A stretch of 64,000 bases of DNA from Moringa oleifera (GCA_021397835.1 JAJFZO010000882.1:3662501-3726500); one strand, 5' to 3'; shown: positions 14,851 to 27,800, numbered from the stretch's first letter. Notes: generated by a model not told the origin, from the sequence alone. Numbers and translations: made by a program.

Positions 14851-15336
14851 GCCTTTGGTTGACCTCACCTTCGAAGAATGACATTCTAAATTGAAATACC
14901 AAGTAAAGTCAGCTTTGTGCAGCAGATTCCTCCCTAGAGCATTTAACTTTCTTCCTATTGAAAACGAAAATATGAAAACCCCAACCCAAAAAAAAAAAAT
15001 CTTTCAAGAAACTTAATTTACATATGGCTTTTTGGATGATATCTCCAAACTCTTTCAATTGGTATCATATAATCAAGCAACATAGAAAGGCAACAACCTT
15101 TCTGTTTATATCTTAGCATAAGTATGAGCACCAGTTTAACAATTGTGATTAAATAACATAGAATTATGTACAAGACCATCTAGCTTGATCAGCCTCAAAT
15201 GATAAGGATATCTTACAAAATTAATTGATGTCATACAAACAAAACTTTTTCCTACAAAACTTCTAGATCATCTGGTTACTACTACAAGGGCTCATTGCTT
15301 TTCCTGCCCCTCTTTCTCTGAACCACTTCGGTTTAT
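14851..15336. other. GFA2 downstream flank and 3' UTR
   Basis: Unique AT-rich sequence lies between the end of the tandem array and the stop codon of the minus-strand DnaJ gene. Its right part must hold that gene's 3' UTR. I see no other coding feature. Confidence 0.6.
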
Positions 15337-18300
15337 TCACCCAGATGCTCCTGCAGCTGTGCGCTTCTCGTATTCACCTTGTTCTTCTTTGGCAAACTCC
15401 TCAATCAATTCTCGCTGTCTCGGGGTTAAATTCCTGCCAATGGTAACATAAATCTCAGTTTCAGGTAACACAGATAATATTGCAAAAATATCTTTGTCCA
15501 TTATAAAGATTTTATGGACTTCGTGTTCATGGCTAGCTCTTAGCAGAAGACCTACGTTGGAATGCTGACATTGAAGTGCACATATTGATCCCCAAATGAT
15601 GAGGCATTCCTCCCTCTAATTCCTGTTAGAAAACATCATGGGTAAAGCAGCTTAGTTGTAACACAGTACTGTAAATCAATTCATTTTGGCGAAGTCGAAG
15701 CAGCAAGCTTCAACATGCTTAAAATATATTACAATAAAAAAGATCTATCTTTTAAATGGATCCAATTATGGCAAACACTTGCTGCAGTTCCTAGCACAAA
15801 ACTTGACCTGCCACAATGTGTAATATTATCTGGAACAGATTTCTCACCTTTACTCCGAAGAACTACTTTCTGACCAGGCTGGGTGCCAGGACGGACCTGC
15901 ACACAAAATATTAATCTGGTTAAGGAAATAATCTGCAAGAAACAAAAACAAAGCAATTTTCCTTTTCCAAACCATAATATATGAAATTTTCAGCAAACCT
16001 TTACTACAACGTCACCAGTTAGAGTGGGGACTTGGATGGTTCCACCCAAAATTGCCTGCGCCACAGCAATGGCAATTAATTCTAGTAAACCAGATATCAA
16101 AAGAACATTTACAATTATGAGATGAATGGAACACTGAAGAATGTAAATGTTCTCGGAATAATATTCTGATTAGCAAAATTTTTCAATTCTCATTAAGAAA
16201 CAGCAAAGTAACTTCTGATTCAAGCTAATGGAACAGAACACTTGCCACAAATATGGCCATGGAAGACACAGAATTTTATAATAAATAACCTTCCTAATAC
16301 AGCATCTACAAAACAATACATACCTGAGTGATATTTAAAACAGCATCTACATGAATGTTGGCACCTTCTCTGCGGAAGACAGGATCTTCTCGTACCTGCA
16401 AAAGTTAATAATATATAGTGATTTTTAACACTGAAAACAACTATTCAGAAATAAGAAAAATATGGAAATTAACAGTAATGGATTAAAAATGAATTAATCA
16501 AGTGACCTTGATGGTAACATAAAGATCCCCAGGTTGATTTCCATCAGGATCTGCTCCACCGGATCTATACACCTTTAGCGTTTCATTATTGTCAACTCCT
16601 GCAGACAGAAAGTAGCTTAGAGTCTGAAGCACTAGATATACATAATTCTCTGCTGAAAATTGGTCCTAGAACAACAACAGCTCAAACTAGGGGGAAAAAA
16701 AAATCTAAAATTTTAATCTTTGGTAGGCAATAGATCAGTTGGTGAACTATGCCTTAAAATGGTAGTTGAGTGGTCATATTCCCTGGGATAGACAGCTTGC
16801 CCATAATTGAATGAGAATGCCAGCAGAATAAAGAACCAAGTCAATGAGACAGAAAAGAGCTGCTTATAAGACTAAGAAGAAAACTGCCATTTTGAAATTG
16901 AAGATAGCCATGTCAGGCCATTAATTCAGAGCATCATGCATTCGCATGTGCCAAGTAGGGAAGGAGATGAGGCTACAGTGTAATATAATCTAACATGAGC
17001 TATGCACAGATAAAAACTCAGCAATGCAACCACCAACCGCTCAAATTTTTTAAGAAGGTACCTGGCATTATATCTAGTTTCACAGACTTTGATCCTCGCA
17101 CTACTTTAGCTCCTTTGCATGACTTGCAAATGCTCTGATGCCACAGTACAAATATAGAAGTCATGTGAATGCTTCAACAAGCATGATTCAAATCATGATA
17201 TTCAAGGGTCACTTGTCCAAGGATGTTTTAAGGCAAGCATATCTAAAGATCGCATAATGCTTATTAATGAAAAACTGTGAGTGCTGGTGCAAGTATGAAG
17301 ACAAGAAGTTCAACCAACTTGCAATCAGCATTTCAGGATTCAGTTCCACCACTTCAATAAATACAACTCTAAGAACTTAGCAGGGTTGAGCAAAACAGTG
17401 AAACAAGTGAAGACTAGAATGGGGAACAAGATATCTTGGGAGAAATTAACATGCAATATAGCTTTAAAAATCCATAGAGATTCATGATGGAGGAGAGTCT
17501 TTGGAGGAAAATAGTGAAAGCTAAGAATGGGGAAATGAATGGAGGGTAGATGACTCTTGATGGCAGAGGGACATATTGGGTGGGGGTATGGAAAGCTGCC
17601 AGGAAAGGATGGGAAGAGTTCAAGGAGAGGGTTGAATACAGGGTGGTTAAGGGTGACAGAACTTTATTGTGGCACGATAGGTGGCGTGGGGACAGATCGT
17701 TAAAAGAAATGTTTCCTGCTGTCTTTTCCTTGGCTTGTAATAAAGGGACCTGGGTATATGAATGCCGTGGGGGAGGAGGAGATACAAGAGGGGCTTGGTT
17801 TGTACAGCTGAGGAGGAACGCTAATGATTGGAAGATTACTCAGATTGAGGGTATGTAAAACAAAATTCAGAGCATAAGAACACTGAGGGAAAGGGAGGAT
17901 ACAGTGGCCTGGGTGACAGATAGAGATGGCTACAGTAACTTCTAAGTGAAATCTTATTTTCGGGTGCTCAGGAGGGGTGACGAAGGTAATGAAGGCCTGC
18001 GTTTTCCCTGAAACAGATATGGAAAGTTAAAGTCCCTCACAAGGTTGCTGTTTTCACTTGGAAGGCAGGGCAGAGGAAAATTCCGACCTTACATAATTTG
18101 AAACAAATGGGAAAGATATTAATTAACCACTGCTACTTGTGCAAGAGGCAGGAAGAATCTGTGTATCATCTGCTAGTTGGGTGCAAGAGGTCTGCTCAGG
18201 TATGGGAATCAGTACAAGGATTATCGGGGCTGTCTTGGGCAGCTGCAGGGTCTCGGTGGCAGGGTCTAGTATTGGGCAAGGAAAGGAGAAGAATAGATTG

Positions 18301-21300
18301 GTGAAGATGTTACCTCAACTGATTTTGTGGAGTGTGGCGTGAAAGAAAGAGAAGGGCTTTTGACAATGTGGAAACACCAATAGCTGTGCTTAGAGAGAAC
18401 TGGATTAGAGTTCTAAAATTCTGGGACTAAGGTGCTCATTTTGTAAATGATGAGGACGTAACTGATTTTACAAGAGATACTAACAACCTAGATTTAGTGC
18501 ATATGTAAAGCGTTGCACCCCCTTGGTGCCAGTACAAAATAATATACTTTTGTTTCTGCTGAAAAAAAAAAAGAAGCTTTAAAAATCCATTACTAAGAGC
18601 AAGTATGAGAAAATGACGGAACAGAAGAAGAAGAAGAAGAAGAAACAGCCAGTAATGTCCATGTTAACAGTAGACACTAATTTGGTCATATTTGATCATA
18701 CTCTCAGCATGAGATGACACATATGTAGACAGCATGACATGATACAGATCCAAATAGGTATAACATACCGATACAACTTGACCAACTCCACCACACTTGG
18801 GACAAGTGCTCTGAATGCTAAACATGCCTCTTCTCATGGATGTCTGCAATAGTAGCAAAACAATATGATAACAGATAAAAATTTATACAGAGACACACAC
18901 ATACACGCATACATCTACAAAATAGATGCCACCTTATATATTTCAAAAATAAATATAGATATAAAGTAGAACTTACCATGCCAAGGCCATTACAGGTACG
19001 ACATTTTTCACGTTTAGCACCAGGAGGGACACCTTGTCCACCTGAGGAAATGAAGAAAAAGTATAAACATTACATTTCCAAACTAATATACGAATTCCTG
19101 AATGGGCAAATTATAAAAGATCATCAGCTCAAGAAAGGTACAGTAATAAAGGAATTGATAAATTCAACCAAAGGAAAAGCATTATGTGTATAATCACTGT
19201 AGATAACATGCATACCACAAGCTTGACAAGGCACCTCAGTTTGAAATGAGATAGTTTTGGTGCATCCTTGAACAGCTTCCATAAACGATAGTTCAATAGA
19301 AGCCTACACATGACGAATAAAAAACAACATGTCAAAAATTAATTTTCATGTGGAAAAAGTCACGAAGAGAATAAGAAAATGATGAAAACCTTGACATCTT
19401 GGCCGCCAATATCACGCCTGAACATATTGAAAATCTGATCACCATTACAGAAGGTGCAAAATCATCAACATTAAATCAACATGTTAGATATCAATTACAT
19501 CCTGAGAAAATGCTGAAGGCATTCTACAAGATATAAATTCATGAAAGCATTGATGAAAACCAGACATCAATTCACCTAATCTGACCACTACTATGAGGTA
19601 AGCAGCAGTAAGGCCTATAACCATTTGATAACACCAAAAACTACCAAGACAAACCGAAACAAGCACCTCGAAGATAGACCCATGATGTCAATGAATGGAA
19701 GTACAGGATAATATCCAGAGAACCTAAATGATTATATCCACTTCGGTTACCAACTAAAAATTCATAAACCAAATAATTTCTGATATAGTTGGACCAATGC
19801 ATCAGGTTTACTTTGTAGATATATAATTTGATTCAACTAATCATAAAATATCAGAATTCCACAAATGAGTGCAGTATGTCTCACTGGTAAGAAAGTTCAC
19901 ACATTCAAATATCATAAGGGCACCTAATGTCTCTTTTATACAAAACATTTGAAGAATTATGACAAGGAAAATACAATGAGTGTCTCACTTTTCTCTATCT
20001 TCTCTCATTCAGAACACAAGCATTCTACCATTTGTGACGGGAAGTAGAAACGGAATAGGATACCAAAGATGCAAAAAGAACAATTGATTTTCAACTCATC
20101 ATTGATTACATTCCAGGCCCCTGTGGCAGTGACATCACAGGAGGAACCCCACCTAGCTATGTAGCTCCTGGTTGATATCACACTTCTGTATGCAGGGTAG
20201 TGGAAAGGAGGGGGAGGGGTGGTGTTACTGAACCTATACCAATGCAATTTTAATTAGTTCAGAAGAAATCTACCCTTTAAATGTATTAAAATCATACCTA
20301 TGATGTCCTCACACTTATAACTTCACTTTTTAAGTCTCACAGAAAAGACAACAACTACAAAAAGAAAAAACATACACGACGCTTTGTAGACTTAATAACC
20401 TTCATAGTCTTAACAGTATGCATTCTGCATAATCAAATTATAGAAGAACAAGCATAAAGGGGAAAAAAGCATAAATTTAAAAAAAAAAATAGTACAAACT
20501 CATATTAAATAAACCAACAATAAGATGCACAAGAGGAAGTCTTACGTCGTTATTCATGTTACCAAAAATATCAAATGGATTAAATCCACCCCCAAAGCCT
20601 GGGCCATCTGAGAAGCCACCACTACTGTTTTGTTCAAATGCTTCATGGCCAACCTATAACATTGTGCGCACACGAACATCAGAGCTTTCATAAAAGAAAA
20701 CAAAAATGTGAAAACAAAAGCAAATAAACCAAAGAAAGATAATTTTGAGTTCATTCATTAGGGCAACAGCATTAAAAAAAAAAAGCGAATGTTTGCACAT
20801 GCATAACACCAAATAGGAAAAGAGATAAAAGTAAACCATTTTCAAATTGGGGGCCTTCAAAATTGTTATAGACATTTTCATCAATAGTTTAATCAGAATA
20901 TTATATTCAAACCCTACTTTCATCCTGCTCAGTATCAAGCCATAAAGCTACTTATGCGATTTGCACCTTCAAATGTATCAGGCAGATTTCAGAGGGCTAG
21001 AAAGACTGTAATGTAAAGAATCTTGGTGTGGAAGTCTACGCTTTATTGGAGAAACAAAACTCCATTGATTCTATCTTCTAGCAAGCTTCTTTCATAACAA
21101 TTCTAAATTTAACATTTTTCTTCATGATGATTCTTCATCCATGTCCATCTCTCCTCATTTTAATTCCTCCTCCTTTAAGTTTTCTTGCATTTAAGTCTTC
21201 CGCACTGAACCTTGTAATGGTTATTAAAATCTAAAGAACTCCCACCCCAACAAGCTACTAAATATATCCATAAAGCTATCAAAATCAAGTATCAGAAAAA

Positions 21301-23070
21301 CTGAAATAAGCTGCCTTAGCAAACCCCATCTTTACTTCTGCCCTTCAATTTTTCCTATTTCCTCATAGATATTGTAGCTGAAGAGAACCTAAGATTTGAC
21401 AAAACAAATGGCACCTAAATTCTCTAGAAGAATGGAGAGGAGGAAAATTGAGGTAACTATTTGAGTGCTAACAAAATTCTCCATACTCCGTTATTAATAC
21501 CACCCACCAGCCCAACAAGACAAATTCCATGATCTGAATTTTTTCACCCCTCATGGCTGCATAAATACGAGTTACAAATGCAACTTCAATATTGCAGTCA
21601 AGAAAATTATCTTATTCATAGCATTTAGCAGGATGGCTATAAGCATACAACATATTCCACTTAAAATAAACTTAACTGGATACAATACCTGATCATAAAG
21701 CTCACGTTTCTCCTTATCTTTCAAGACCTACAGAAAAAGTCTTCATTCAGTACATTAAGGCAATTAATCATTCAGTTTAGAAAGTAAATGAATAAATGTT
21801 GATTGGTAGAATGAGTAAGAGTTTCAATATAAGAAACTCACCTCGTATGCCTTTGAGACTTCTTGAAATTTCTTTTCTGCTTCAGGATCATCTTTATTCA
21901 TATCGGGGTGGAGCTGCTTTGCAAGCTGCAGTAAAATGTAGGAACAAGATAAAGAAATGGGAAATACCAAACAAGATTTTTCTTAGATTTGCAGCCAGCA
22001 ACAGCAATCACAGCAGAATAGAAGTTGAACATCCAGAACCTGAAATTTATCCACACTTTCAAACATGTAATCAAGATTAAAGGAGACAAAGTTATAGACT
22101 TACCCCATAATATGCCTTCTTTATTTCACCTTCACTAGCATTCTTGCTCACCCCAAGTACATCATAATAATCCCTCCCAGCCATAAATGCTGAACCCAAG
22201 GATTATAAGACATTAAAATAAAGTAGAAACCCAAGTAATATAATCCAAATTTTCCTATCAAGCTTAATATATAGAACCACTGACCAAAACAATAAATAAA
22301 ATAAAATAAAACACCCTAAATTGGATGATATCATGGTAAAAGAAAGCAATCGAATTAGAAAGAAGAGAAAAGGAATATGTTGAATACCAGTGCCATGAAT
22401 TGACCTTGCTGTACCCCAACTAGCATTCAATAATCCCATGAGCAGCCAGTTTCTATGATGAGCTGCACTTCCAACCAAAAATTAAGAAGATTACTACTTG
22501 TCCCCAGACTCAATCCAATAAATGGAAACAACAATTACAGATAGATTAATTATCTATTCGTTGCTGCTAAAATTGCTGGGAAAAGAATGGAAAAAGGAAT
22601 CGGTATTCAACTTGGACTAAGTAACTTTCCCATGCATTTGGATTGATTTTCAATTTTCAGCAACCAAATTAACCCAAATTGCAATTCAAAAATCAAGACC
22701 TCATTTTCTTCCCTTTCCTCATTTCTCACCGTACACAATACAGAAAAATAGGGAGCCACAAAATAGAAACACAAAATGAACTTACCAGTTTTGGAAGAAC
22801 AATTTCCAGTAAACCCAACTGGGTTGCCAAACCCTTTGCTGAATCTCCTGTAATTATCTCCGGTCACTGTTCTACATATCTATATTCAACTCAAGACCCA
22901 GAGAAAAACAATCAGATCACAAGATAACAAATAAACACAACCTCGAGACAAAATAAAAACTGAAAGAAAGAGAAGGAATTTACAGAATTTCCGAAATCTT
23001 CGACAAGGTGTGAAGAGACGGAGCGGCGAGCCAACAAAGGAAGAAGTCGAGCACCATTAGAGGGAACCAT
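15337..23070 (-). CDS. GFA2: Mitochondrial DnaJ (Hsp40) co-chaperone, GFA2-like, 18 exons
   Basis: Type I J-protein that stimulates mitochondrial Hsp70. In Arabidopsis GFA2 is required for synergid cell death and polar-nuclei fusion (family knowledge). Exons in transcript order: 23070-22984, 22879-22786, 22462-22388, 22189-22104, 21925-21842, 21727-21689, 20653-20546, 19434-19390, 19303-19216, 19041-18977, 18843-18769, 17134-17062, 16598-16507, 16395-16324, 16055-15999, 15896-15848, 15622-15556, 15433-15337. All introns are GT-AG and phases join to 1,353 nt, 450 aa, close to the Arabidopsis length. The N-terminus [16 protein letters not shown] is basic, like a mitochondrial presequence. The J-domain is at about 92-156 with HPD at 120-122. 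A Gly/Phe-rich stretch follows. The zinc-binding CxxCxGxG repeats lie at 232-292; the fourth reads CKSCKGAK, with Lys for the last Gly. The client-binding C-terminal domain completes it. The intron 17,135-18,768 carries an antisense LINE. Confidence 0.95.
17460..18590 (+). mobile_element. 5'-truncated LINE (L1-type) with poly(A) tail and 16-bp target-site duplication
   Basis: The insertion lies in a GFA2 intron, antisense to the gene. The 16-bp direct repeat agctttaaaaatccat occurs at 17,460-17,475 and 18,575-18,590. Just inside the right copy is an A-rich tail (18,561-18,574). The body encodes the 3' end of a plant non-LTR reverse transcriptase in broken frames: a '[12 protein letters not shown]' segment, a stop, then '[18 protein letters not shown]' (from 17,550), a frameshifted 'VKSYF' segment, and a zinc-binding RVT domain with [18 protein letters not shown] (about 18,130-18,185). 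Only about 1.1 kb of the element remains, so it is 5'-truncated and dead. Direct repeats, tail and coding remnants agree on target-primed reverse transcription. Confidence 0.92.
18625..18647. repeat. (GAA)n microsatellite
   Basis: A short run of GAA repeats lies in the GFA2 intron just beyond the LINE's right target-site copy. Confidence 0.8.
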
Positions 23071-23300
23071 TTGCATTCACTCTTAGGATTTGGCTTCCTT
23101 TTCTCTATCGTGCTGAAAGTATATTTTCTCGCTCTACGTATATCTCTTCTTTTGGTCTCTTATTAAGCGTGTGACCAGAAAAAAACGGAGGTCTGTCTCT
23201 AGTTTAGGTGTTTTAAGCTTTTATTGACCTTATGGCTTAATCACAAAACTGAAAAGCCTACGTAAAACCCTAATTGGCTGAGAACAGGAAGGTTCTAGTA
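23071..23300 (-). promoter_or_regulatory. GFA2 5' leader and promoter-proximal region with a telo-box-like site
   Basis: Directly upstream of the GFA2 start. An AAACCCTAA-type telo-box is readable on the plus strand at about 23,265-23,273, inside 'cgtaaaaccctaattgg'. Such elements are common upstream of plant housekeeping and growth-linked genes. I could not place a convincing TATA box. Confidence 0.45.
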
Positions 23301-25538
23301 GCCAGTGAAGGGAGAGAGAGAGACGGAAAACAAAACATTAATGCTTAATTGTGAGTATTTAAATGAGCCTCATAAACCCTTAGATCGCCCCCAATGTTGT
23401 TGGAGACGCACTGTTCACTATCCCATTTCGTGCAGTTTAGGAAATCGGGTCGGGTGGATTGACCCGATTTCCTCACTGCCCCTTTTTTCCCCCTTTTTTC
23501 TTTTAGCTTTTCTTTTTTAATTTTTCATGTATAATAACTTAGTTCTATACTGTTTAATCAATTTTGGATTTAGTTCAACAAATATTATTGATTTAGTTTA
23601 AAATTATTTTATTTAAATTTTTATATATTACTTTTCATCAAGTTTGTATCAGAAAAAAATTTCTTCAAGTTATTGGTTTTGTTTCTGTGGCCCAAGGTGT
23701 CCATAAATAAATGTGATTAATTAACTTAAGGATTTCCACTTTTATGTAAGGGATTGTAATTAAACTTTGATACCATAAGAATTTAGTATGAGAAAAAAAT
23801 GAAATTTAGGAGCTTCAAAGTGATTATCAAATTATCAACCATAGTTTCATTTAAGGGTCATCAAATTTTGTAGATGAATTTCATTATGAAGTTTTTTTTT
23901 TTTTTTGAAAAAGGAAAATACTAACTTGAAAGAGGAAGCAATAAAGATAACTTTATTTTTTTTTTTAATCATGGATGTTCACAATCTGTTTGTATTTTTT
24001 AATATATTAATTTTTTGATAATTTTTAATTGAAAAATTAATTTAAATAATATAAATTACATTAAATCATATTGTAAAGCACCATATGATTTGATCTACTA
24101 ATTTATTTTTAAAAAAATATTAAAAAATATTAATTTATTAAAAATAAAAAATTTTAAATATTAATTATAATCAAGTTAAAACTTCAAATTTTATCAAATT
24201 TTATATAAATAAATTAAAATATAAACTTAAAAATTAAAATTTATATAAACTAATCAAAATATTAATTTCTTAAAATTTATTTTAAACAAATCGTTGTAAA
24301 TAAAATTATATATTTATTAAAAAAATTTGAGCACTCATTACATGCGTTTAGTTTTTTCCAAAAACCAAGCCACTTAGTGTTCTAAAAAATCCAATCGTAT
24401 TACTGAGATTAGTTCTTTTTTTTCTTTTTTTTTTTTTACCGTTTTAAATTCATCAAGTTTAAAAACTATCAGATTGGACTCAGTGCGGTTTGGTTTCATG
24501 GATTTTCATGGTTAGATGATTTTTTTTCGACAACCCTATTCCATACGTTATGATTGGAGATGAAAAATGTCATGGCGGATGGAAAAATGGAAACTTTTGT
24601 GGCCTACTATGATTGATTGGAGACGAAAAATGTCATAGCAGATGGAAAAATGGAAACTTTCACAGGTTTGAGGTCTCAATGACAAATATTGGTGTGTAAA
24701 TGTTTTAAGTGACAGTGTGATTAGTCCTGATGGCGCAGGAGTGAACTGATGGAAAGCAGTGTTAATGAGAGGCATATGATCTCTTCTCCTTGCTTCAGAT
24801 TTAATTTTCAAGGGTTTGGTTTCTTTCATTTGCTCTTGATTTATTTCAGGGAGCAAGATAGTCTTCCATTTTTGGTCTGTTTGATTTTAGGGAGCACCGT
24901 TAATGTCCGCGCCCCACACCACCCCCCCAACCACCCCCCCCCCCTCCAAAAAAAAAAAAATCCTACCTTTACATTGAATCAGCCATATACTAGCAGAAGA
25001 GTGAAACCCCAATATCAATTTTCTCTCTTCCAGGTATCGGGAAAACATCGCCCGGAAGTGTCGCTAACGGGAGGGAACCAAACTGCTAGTACTCTGACGG
25101 CAACACCCCTTGCCTTGAGGTACCCCCTCTCTCTCTCTCTCCCCCAACTCCTTGATCTCCATAGTCTCCGGGCTGATTACTTTTGATAGGTATTAAACAT
25201 ACGGGTTACTCTGCTAATTTATGTCTTTCCACTGTTGTCTTTGCTGATGAAGTGCTTTTCTTATTGCTGCTGAAAACTCTTACACTGCTTCTGAACATAG
25301 AATTGTAATATCTCATATATTTCTTCAATCTTTCACCATTCCCACTCTGATTTCTGAGATTCCATTTGCTGTTTGCTTCAATTGTGATAACTAAAGTTGT
25401 CGTTTATGCTCTTGTTGTGCGCTAAGTCCACTGTTGCCCTGGCTTTTCACAATTCTGGCACAAATGTATTTCCGCAGCCATAATGCACTCGTGCTGAACT
25501 TGGAGCATGCTGAGGCTTGATCTGTTGTCAGCAAGGAG
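23301..25538. other. Intergenic region between GFA2 and the PORR gene
   Basis: The stretch 23,520-24,480 is very AT-rich with no gene. A 63-bp-spaced direct repeat sits at 24,552-24,660. A C-run followed by an A-run sits at about 24,918-24,960. The part from about 25,000 is richer in GC and CT runs (25,130-25,145) and probably holds the PORR gene's 5' leader; 'cttgag|gtacc' near 25,120 could be a leader splice donor. Open frames here look accidental. Confidence 0.5.
24552..24660. repeat. Direct repeat, ~46-bp copies spaced 63 bp
   Basis: A block beginning 'gattggaga(t/c)gaaaaatg' and ending 'ggaaaaatggaaacttt' occurs from 24,552 and again from 24,615, with about four mismatches. It is a local tandem duplication of intergenic DNA. 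Confidence 0.85.
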
Positions 25539-26711
25539 ATGCTGGTGTCATGGCTGTCTAGCAGGGCTGCAGGCTCTAGTATTTTATATAGATGCCAGAA
25601 AAGTTTCAACTACCAGCAGAAATTCAGTCTTGTGAACATAAAACTGAAATGGGCAAAAGATAAGGAACTGGATGCCGTTGTGGCTCGTGAGAAGGATCTT
25701 AAAGCAGCCTGCAATCTTGTTTCCATTATCTCCTCATCTTACAATTGCTGCCTCCCCATTTACCACCTCTCGAGGCACCGTGGCCAGCTTGGTCTGCCTG
25801 ACAATGTTAAGCTCTCCACCTTTATGAGGAGATGCCCTAATATTTTCTCTGAAACTTATGTTCTTGATAGTGGAGGCACTCGTGTTCCTTGCTTTGGATT
25901 GACACCTGAGGCCCTAAATCTTCACTATGAGGAACTTCAGGTCCTCAAGCTGAGTGAGAAAGATGTCCTTGATAGGCTCTGCAAACTGCTCATGCTTACC
26001 AAGGAAAGGACCCTTCCTATACAAACCATTGACCAGCTGAAATGGGATATGGGGTTGCCTTTTGGTTATTGTGATTCTTTGATCCCACATCATCCTGATT
26101 TATTTTCTTTGGTGAGCCTACCTGATAACCGTGTTGGTTTGAAGCTTCTACCCTGGGATGGATGCCTTGCTGTCTCCCAATTGCAGAAGAATGCTGCTGT
26201 ACAACAGAACGGAGAAGGGAGGGAAAATAACTGTTTGGCCTTCCCAGTTAGATTTACAAGAGGTTTTGGGTTGAAAAGGAAGTGCATGCAGTGGTTAGAA
26301 GAGTGGCAAAAGCTCCCCTACACTTCACCTTATGTTGATGGATCCCATTTGGATCCACGGACTGATGTGTCTGAGAAGAGGATCGTTGCAGTCTTTCATG
26401 AGCTTTTCCATCTCACCATCCAGAAGAAAACAGAGCGTAAGAATGTGAGCAATCTTCGAAAGCCACTGTCCTTGCCTCAGAAGTTCACCAAGGTATTTGA
26501 GCGTCACCCTGGCATCTTCTACATTTCTTTGAAATGTGACACTCAGACAGTTATCCTCAGAGAAGCCTATGAAGGACGAGAACTCTTGCAAAAACACCCT
26601 CTTGTTGATATCAGGGAAAGATTTGCAAACATGATGAGTGAAGGGTTTCTGGATAAGAGTAGGGGCTTATACAAGAAATCCACTGCCACTGATCTGGAGG
26701 TTGACGCTTGA
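25539..26711 (+). CDS. WTF9: PORR-domain organelle RNA-splicing factor, WTF9-like
   Basis: Single-exon frame of 390 aa encoding a plant organelle RNA recognition (PORR) domain protein. These bind group II introns in plastids or mitochondria; Arabidopsis WTF9 promotes splicing of mitochondrial rpl2 and ccmFC introns (family knowledge). The domain spans about residues 36-365. It begins with 'LKWAKDKELDAVV' and contains the hallmark segments 'LSTFMRRCPNIF', 'LGLPFGYCDSLIPHHPDLF', 'PYTSPYVD', 'EKRIVAVFHELFHLT' and 'LPQKFTKVFERHPGIFYIS'. Older annotations mislabel this family as ubiquitin C-terminal hydrolases. Residues 1-30 are basic and Ser-rich without acidic residues, fitting an organelle transit peptide. 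WTF9 rather than another PORR member is a judgement from remembered similarity; family membership is secure. Confidence 0.85.
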   Translation: MLVSWLSSRAAGSSILYRCQKSFNYQQKFSLVNIKLKWAKDKELDAVVAREKDLKAACNLVSIISSSYNCCLPIYHLSRHRGQLGLPDNVKLSTFMRRCPNIFSETYVLDSGGTRVPCFGLTPEALNLHYEELQVLKLSEKDVLDRLCKLLMLTKERTLPIQTIDQLKWDMGLPFGYCDSLIPHHPDLFSLVSLPDNRVGLKLLPWDGCLAVSQLQKNAAVQQNGEGRENNCLAFPVRFTRGFGLKRKCMQWLEEWQKLPYTSPYVDGSHLDPRTDVSEKRIVAVFHELFHLTIQKKTERKNVSNLRKPLSLPQKFTKVFERHPGIFYISLKCDTQTVILREAYEGRELLQKHPLVDIRERFANMMSEGFLDKSRGLYKKSTATDLEVDA

Positions 26712-27640
26712 ATAAATGGTTATGAAGTATCTTTTTAAAGAAAATACATTAATCAAGCTGTGAAGTGAAGGTCACAGGGGCTATGAGATCCGATTACCAC
26801 TCAGTCATCAGTGGCTACCGGGGGCTGGTAATTTGTGCTACGGTATGATCCAGACTAATGACCTTATACGTGATCTTTGCCAAGCTCTGTTGATGCAGTT
26901 AATGTTTAAACATTTGATTGCAATTGCCTACTGGTTGCAGCAGCTCAACAAGGATTGCGGATATTAATTAGCATGATATTCATTCTCCAAAGTTGGGTTA
27001 AATAGATTAGAATCTCTCCGAAAACTTGGAAGTTCCATTTATATTATCTGATTCTTTCATTAATTTATTCTCCATGGAAGGGATGTATAACCTTTGGCAG
27101 GATCAGCGATTTATTTAGAGTGATTAGACTTTGTCTGCTCTGCAATTGTGTATGGTGACCTATACTTTGTAGACTTTGACAGAACAAACCATGATTGGAG
27201 AAATAAGTAGTATTTGCATCATCTGGAGATCTCCATGAGCCATTTGAAATTTTACAGAAAATCTTTGCCAGTGTCACTCTGTTATGACTGAAGGTAATAG
27301 TAAACTAAGGGCAGTTGAATGTTCTCCAGCAGAAGGGATGGCAAACTTGACAAAAGAGGGATGCATGGATCAATGGAGAGTTTGATTTGCAGGTTTCATT
27401 CGTTAGCTCTTCTATTTACAGTTGTTATCCATATCATTTTATCTTTTTGGTATTTTGATGAGAAGCATCAACTAAATTTGCCCTAAAGATCACTTGTTGG
27501 GTCAAAGAAACCAATTTGTGGAGGAACTAGGAAGAAAGACATCTTGCTTGGCTGACAACACTACATTTAAGTCTGTACTTTCTGTTTCTGGTTAATGGTA
27601 ATACCAAAGATTATTGTGGCAATCTGCAGGCAGTGCAGCA
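26712..27640. other. PORR gene 3' flank, no gene seen
   Basis: Contains the 3' UTR of the PORR gene and unannotated sequence. Short frames here lack recognisable protein features. Confidence 0.5.
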
Positions 27641-27800
27641 GCTTTTTCTGGGCTTGAAAATTGAAGTGCATGGACTGGTCAGAAGGGTAGCTGAGTCTTC
27701 ATCATGCCTTACCTCATGTTGCTGTCTCTCATATTAAGTTGAGAACTAATACAACTGAGAGCATTATTGAGGCTTTTCATCAACTTCTTCAACTCTTCTG
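27641..27800 (+). pseudogene. Decayed PORR-gene fragment
   Basis: About 150 bp from 27,651 align by eye with the intact PORR gene at roughly 26,265-26,420. The match starts at 'ggcttgaaaa' and 'gaagtgcatg', passes the region for 'PYTSPYVDGSHLD' and ends at the 'FHELFHL' region, which here reads 'FHQLLQL'. Several stops and small indels separate the frames. Only this 3'-central part is recognisable. It is probably the last trace of an ancient tandem copy. Confidence 0.7.

Noticed and set aside
24749..25186. 145-codon plus-strand frame before the PORR gene
   Set aside because: It runs through C and A homopolymers and a CT repeat; the translation is low-complexity with no family features.
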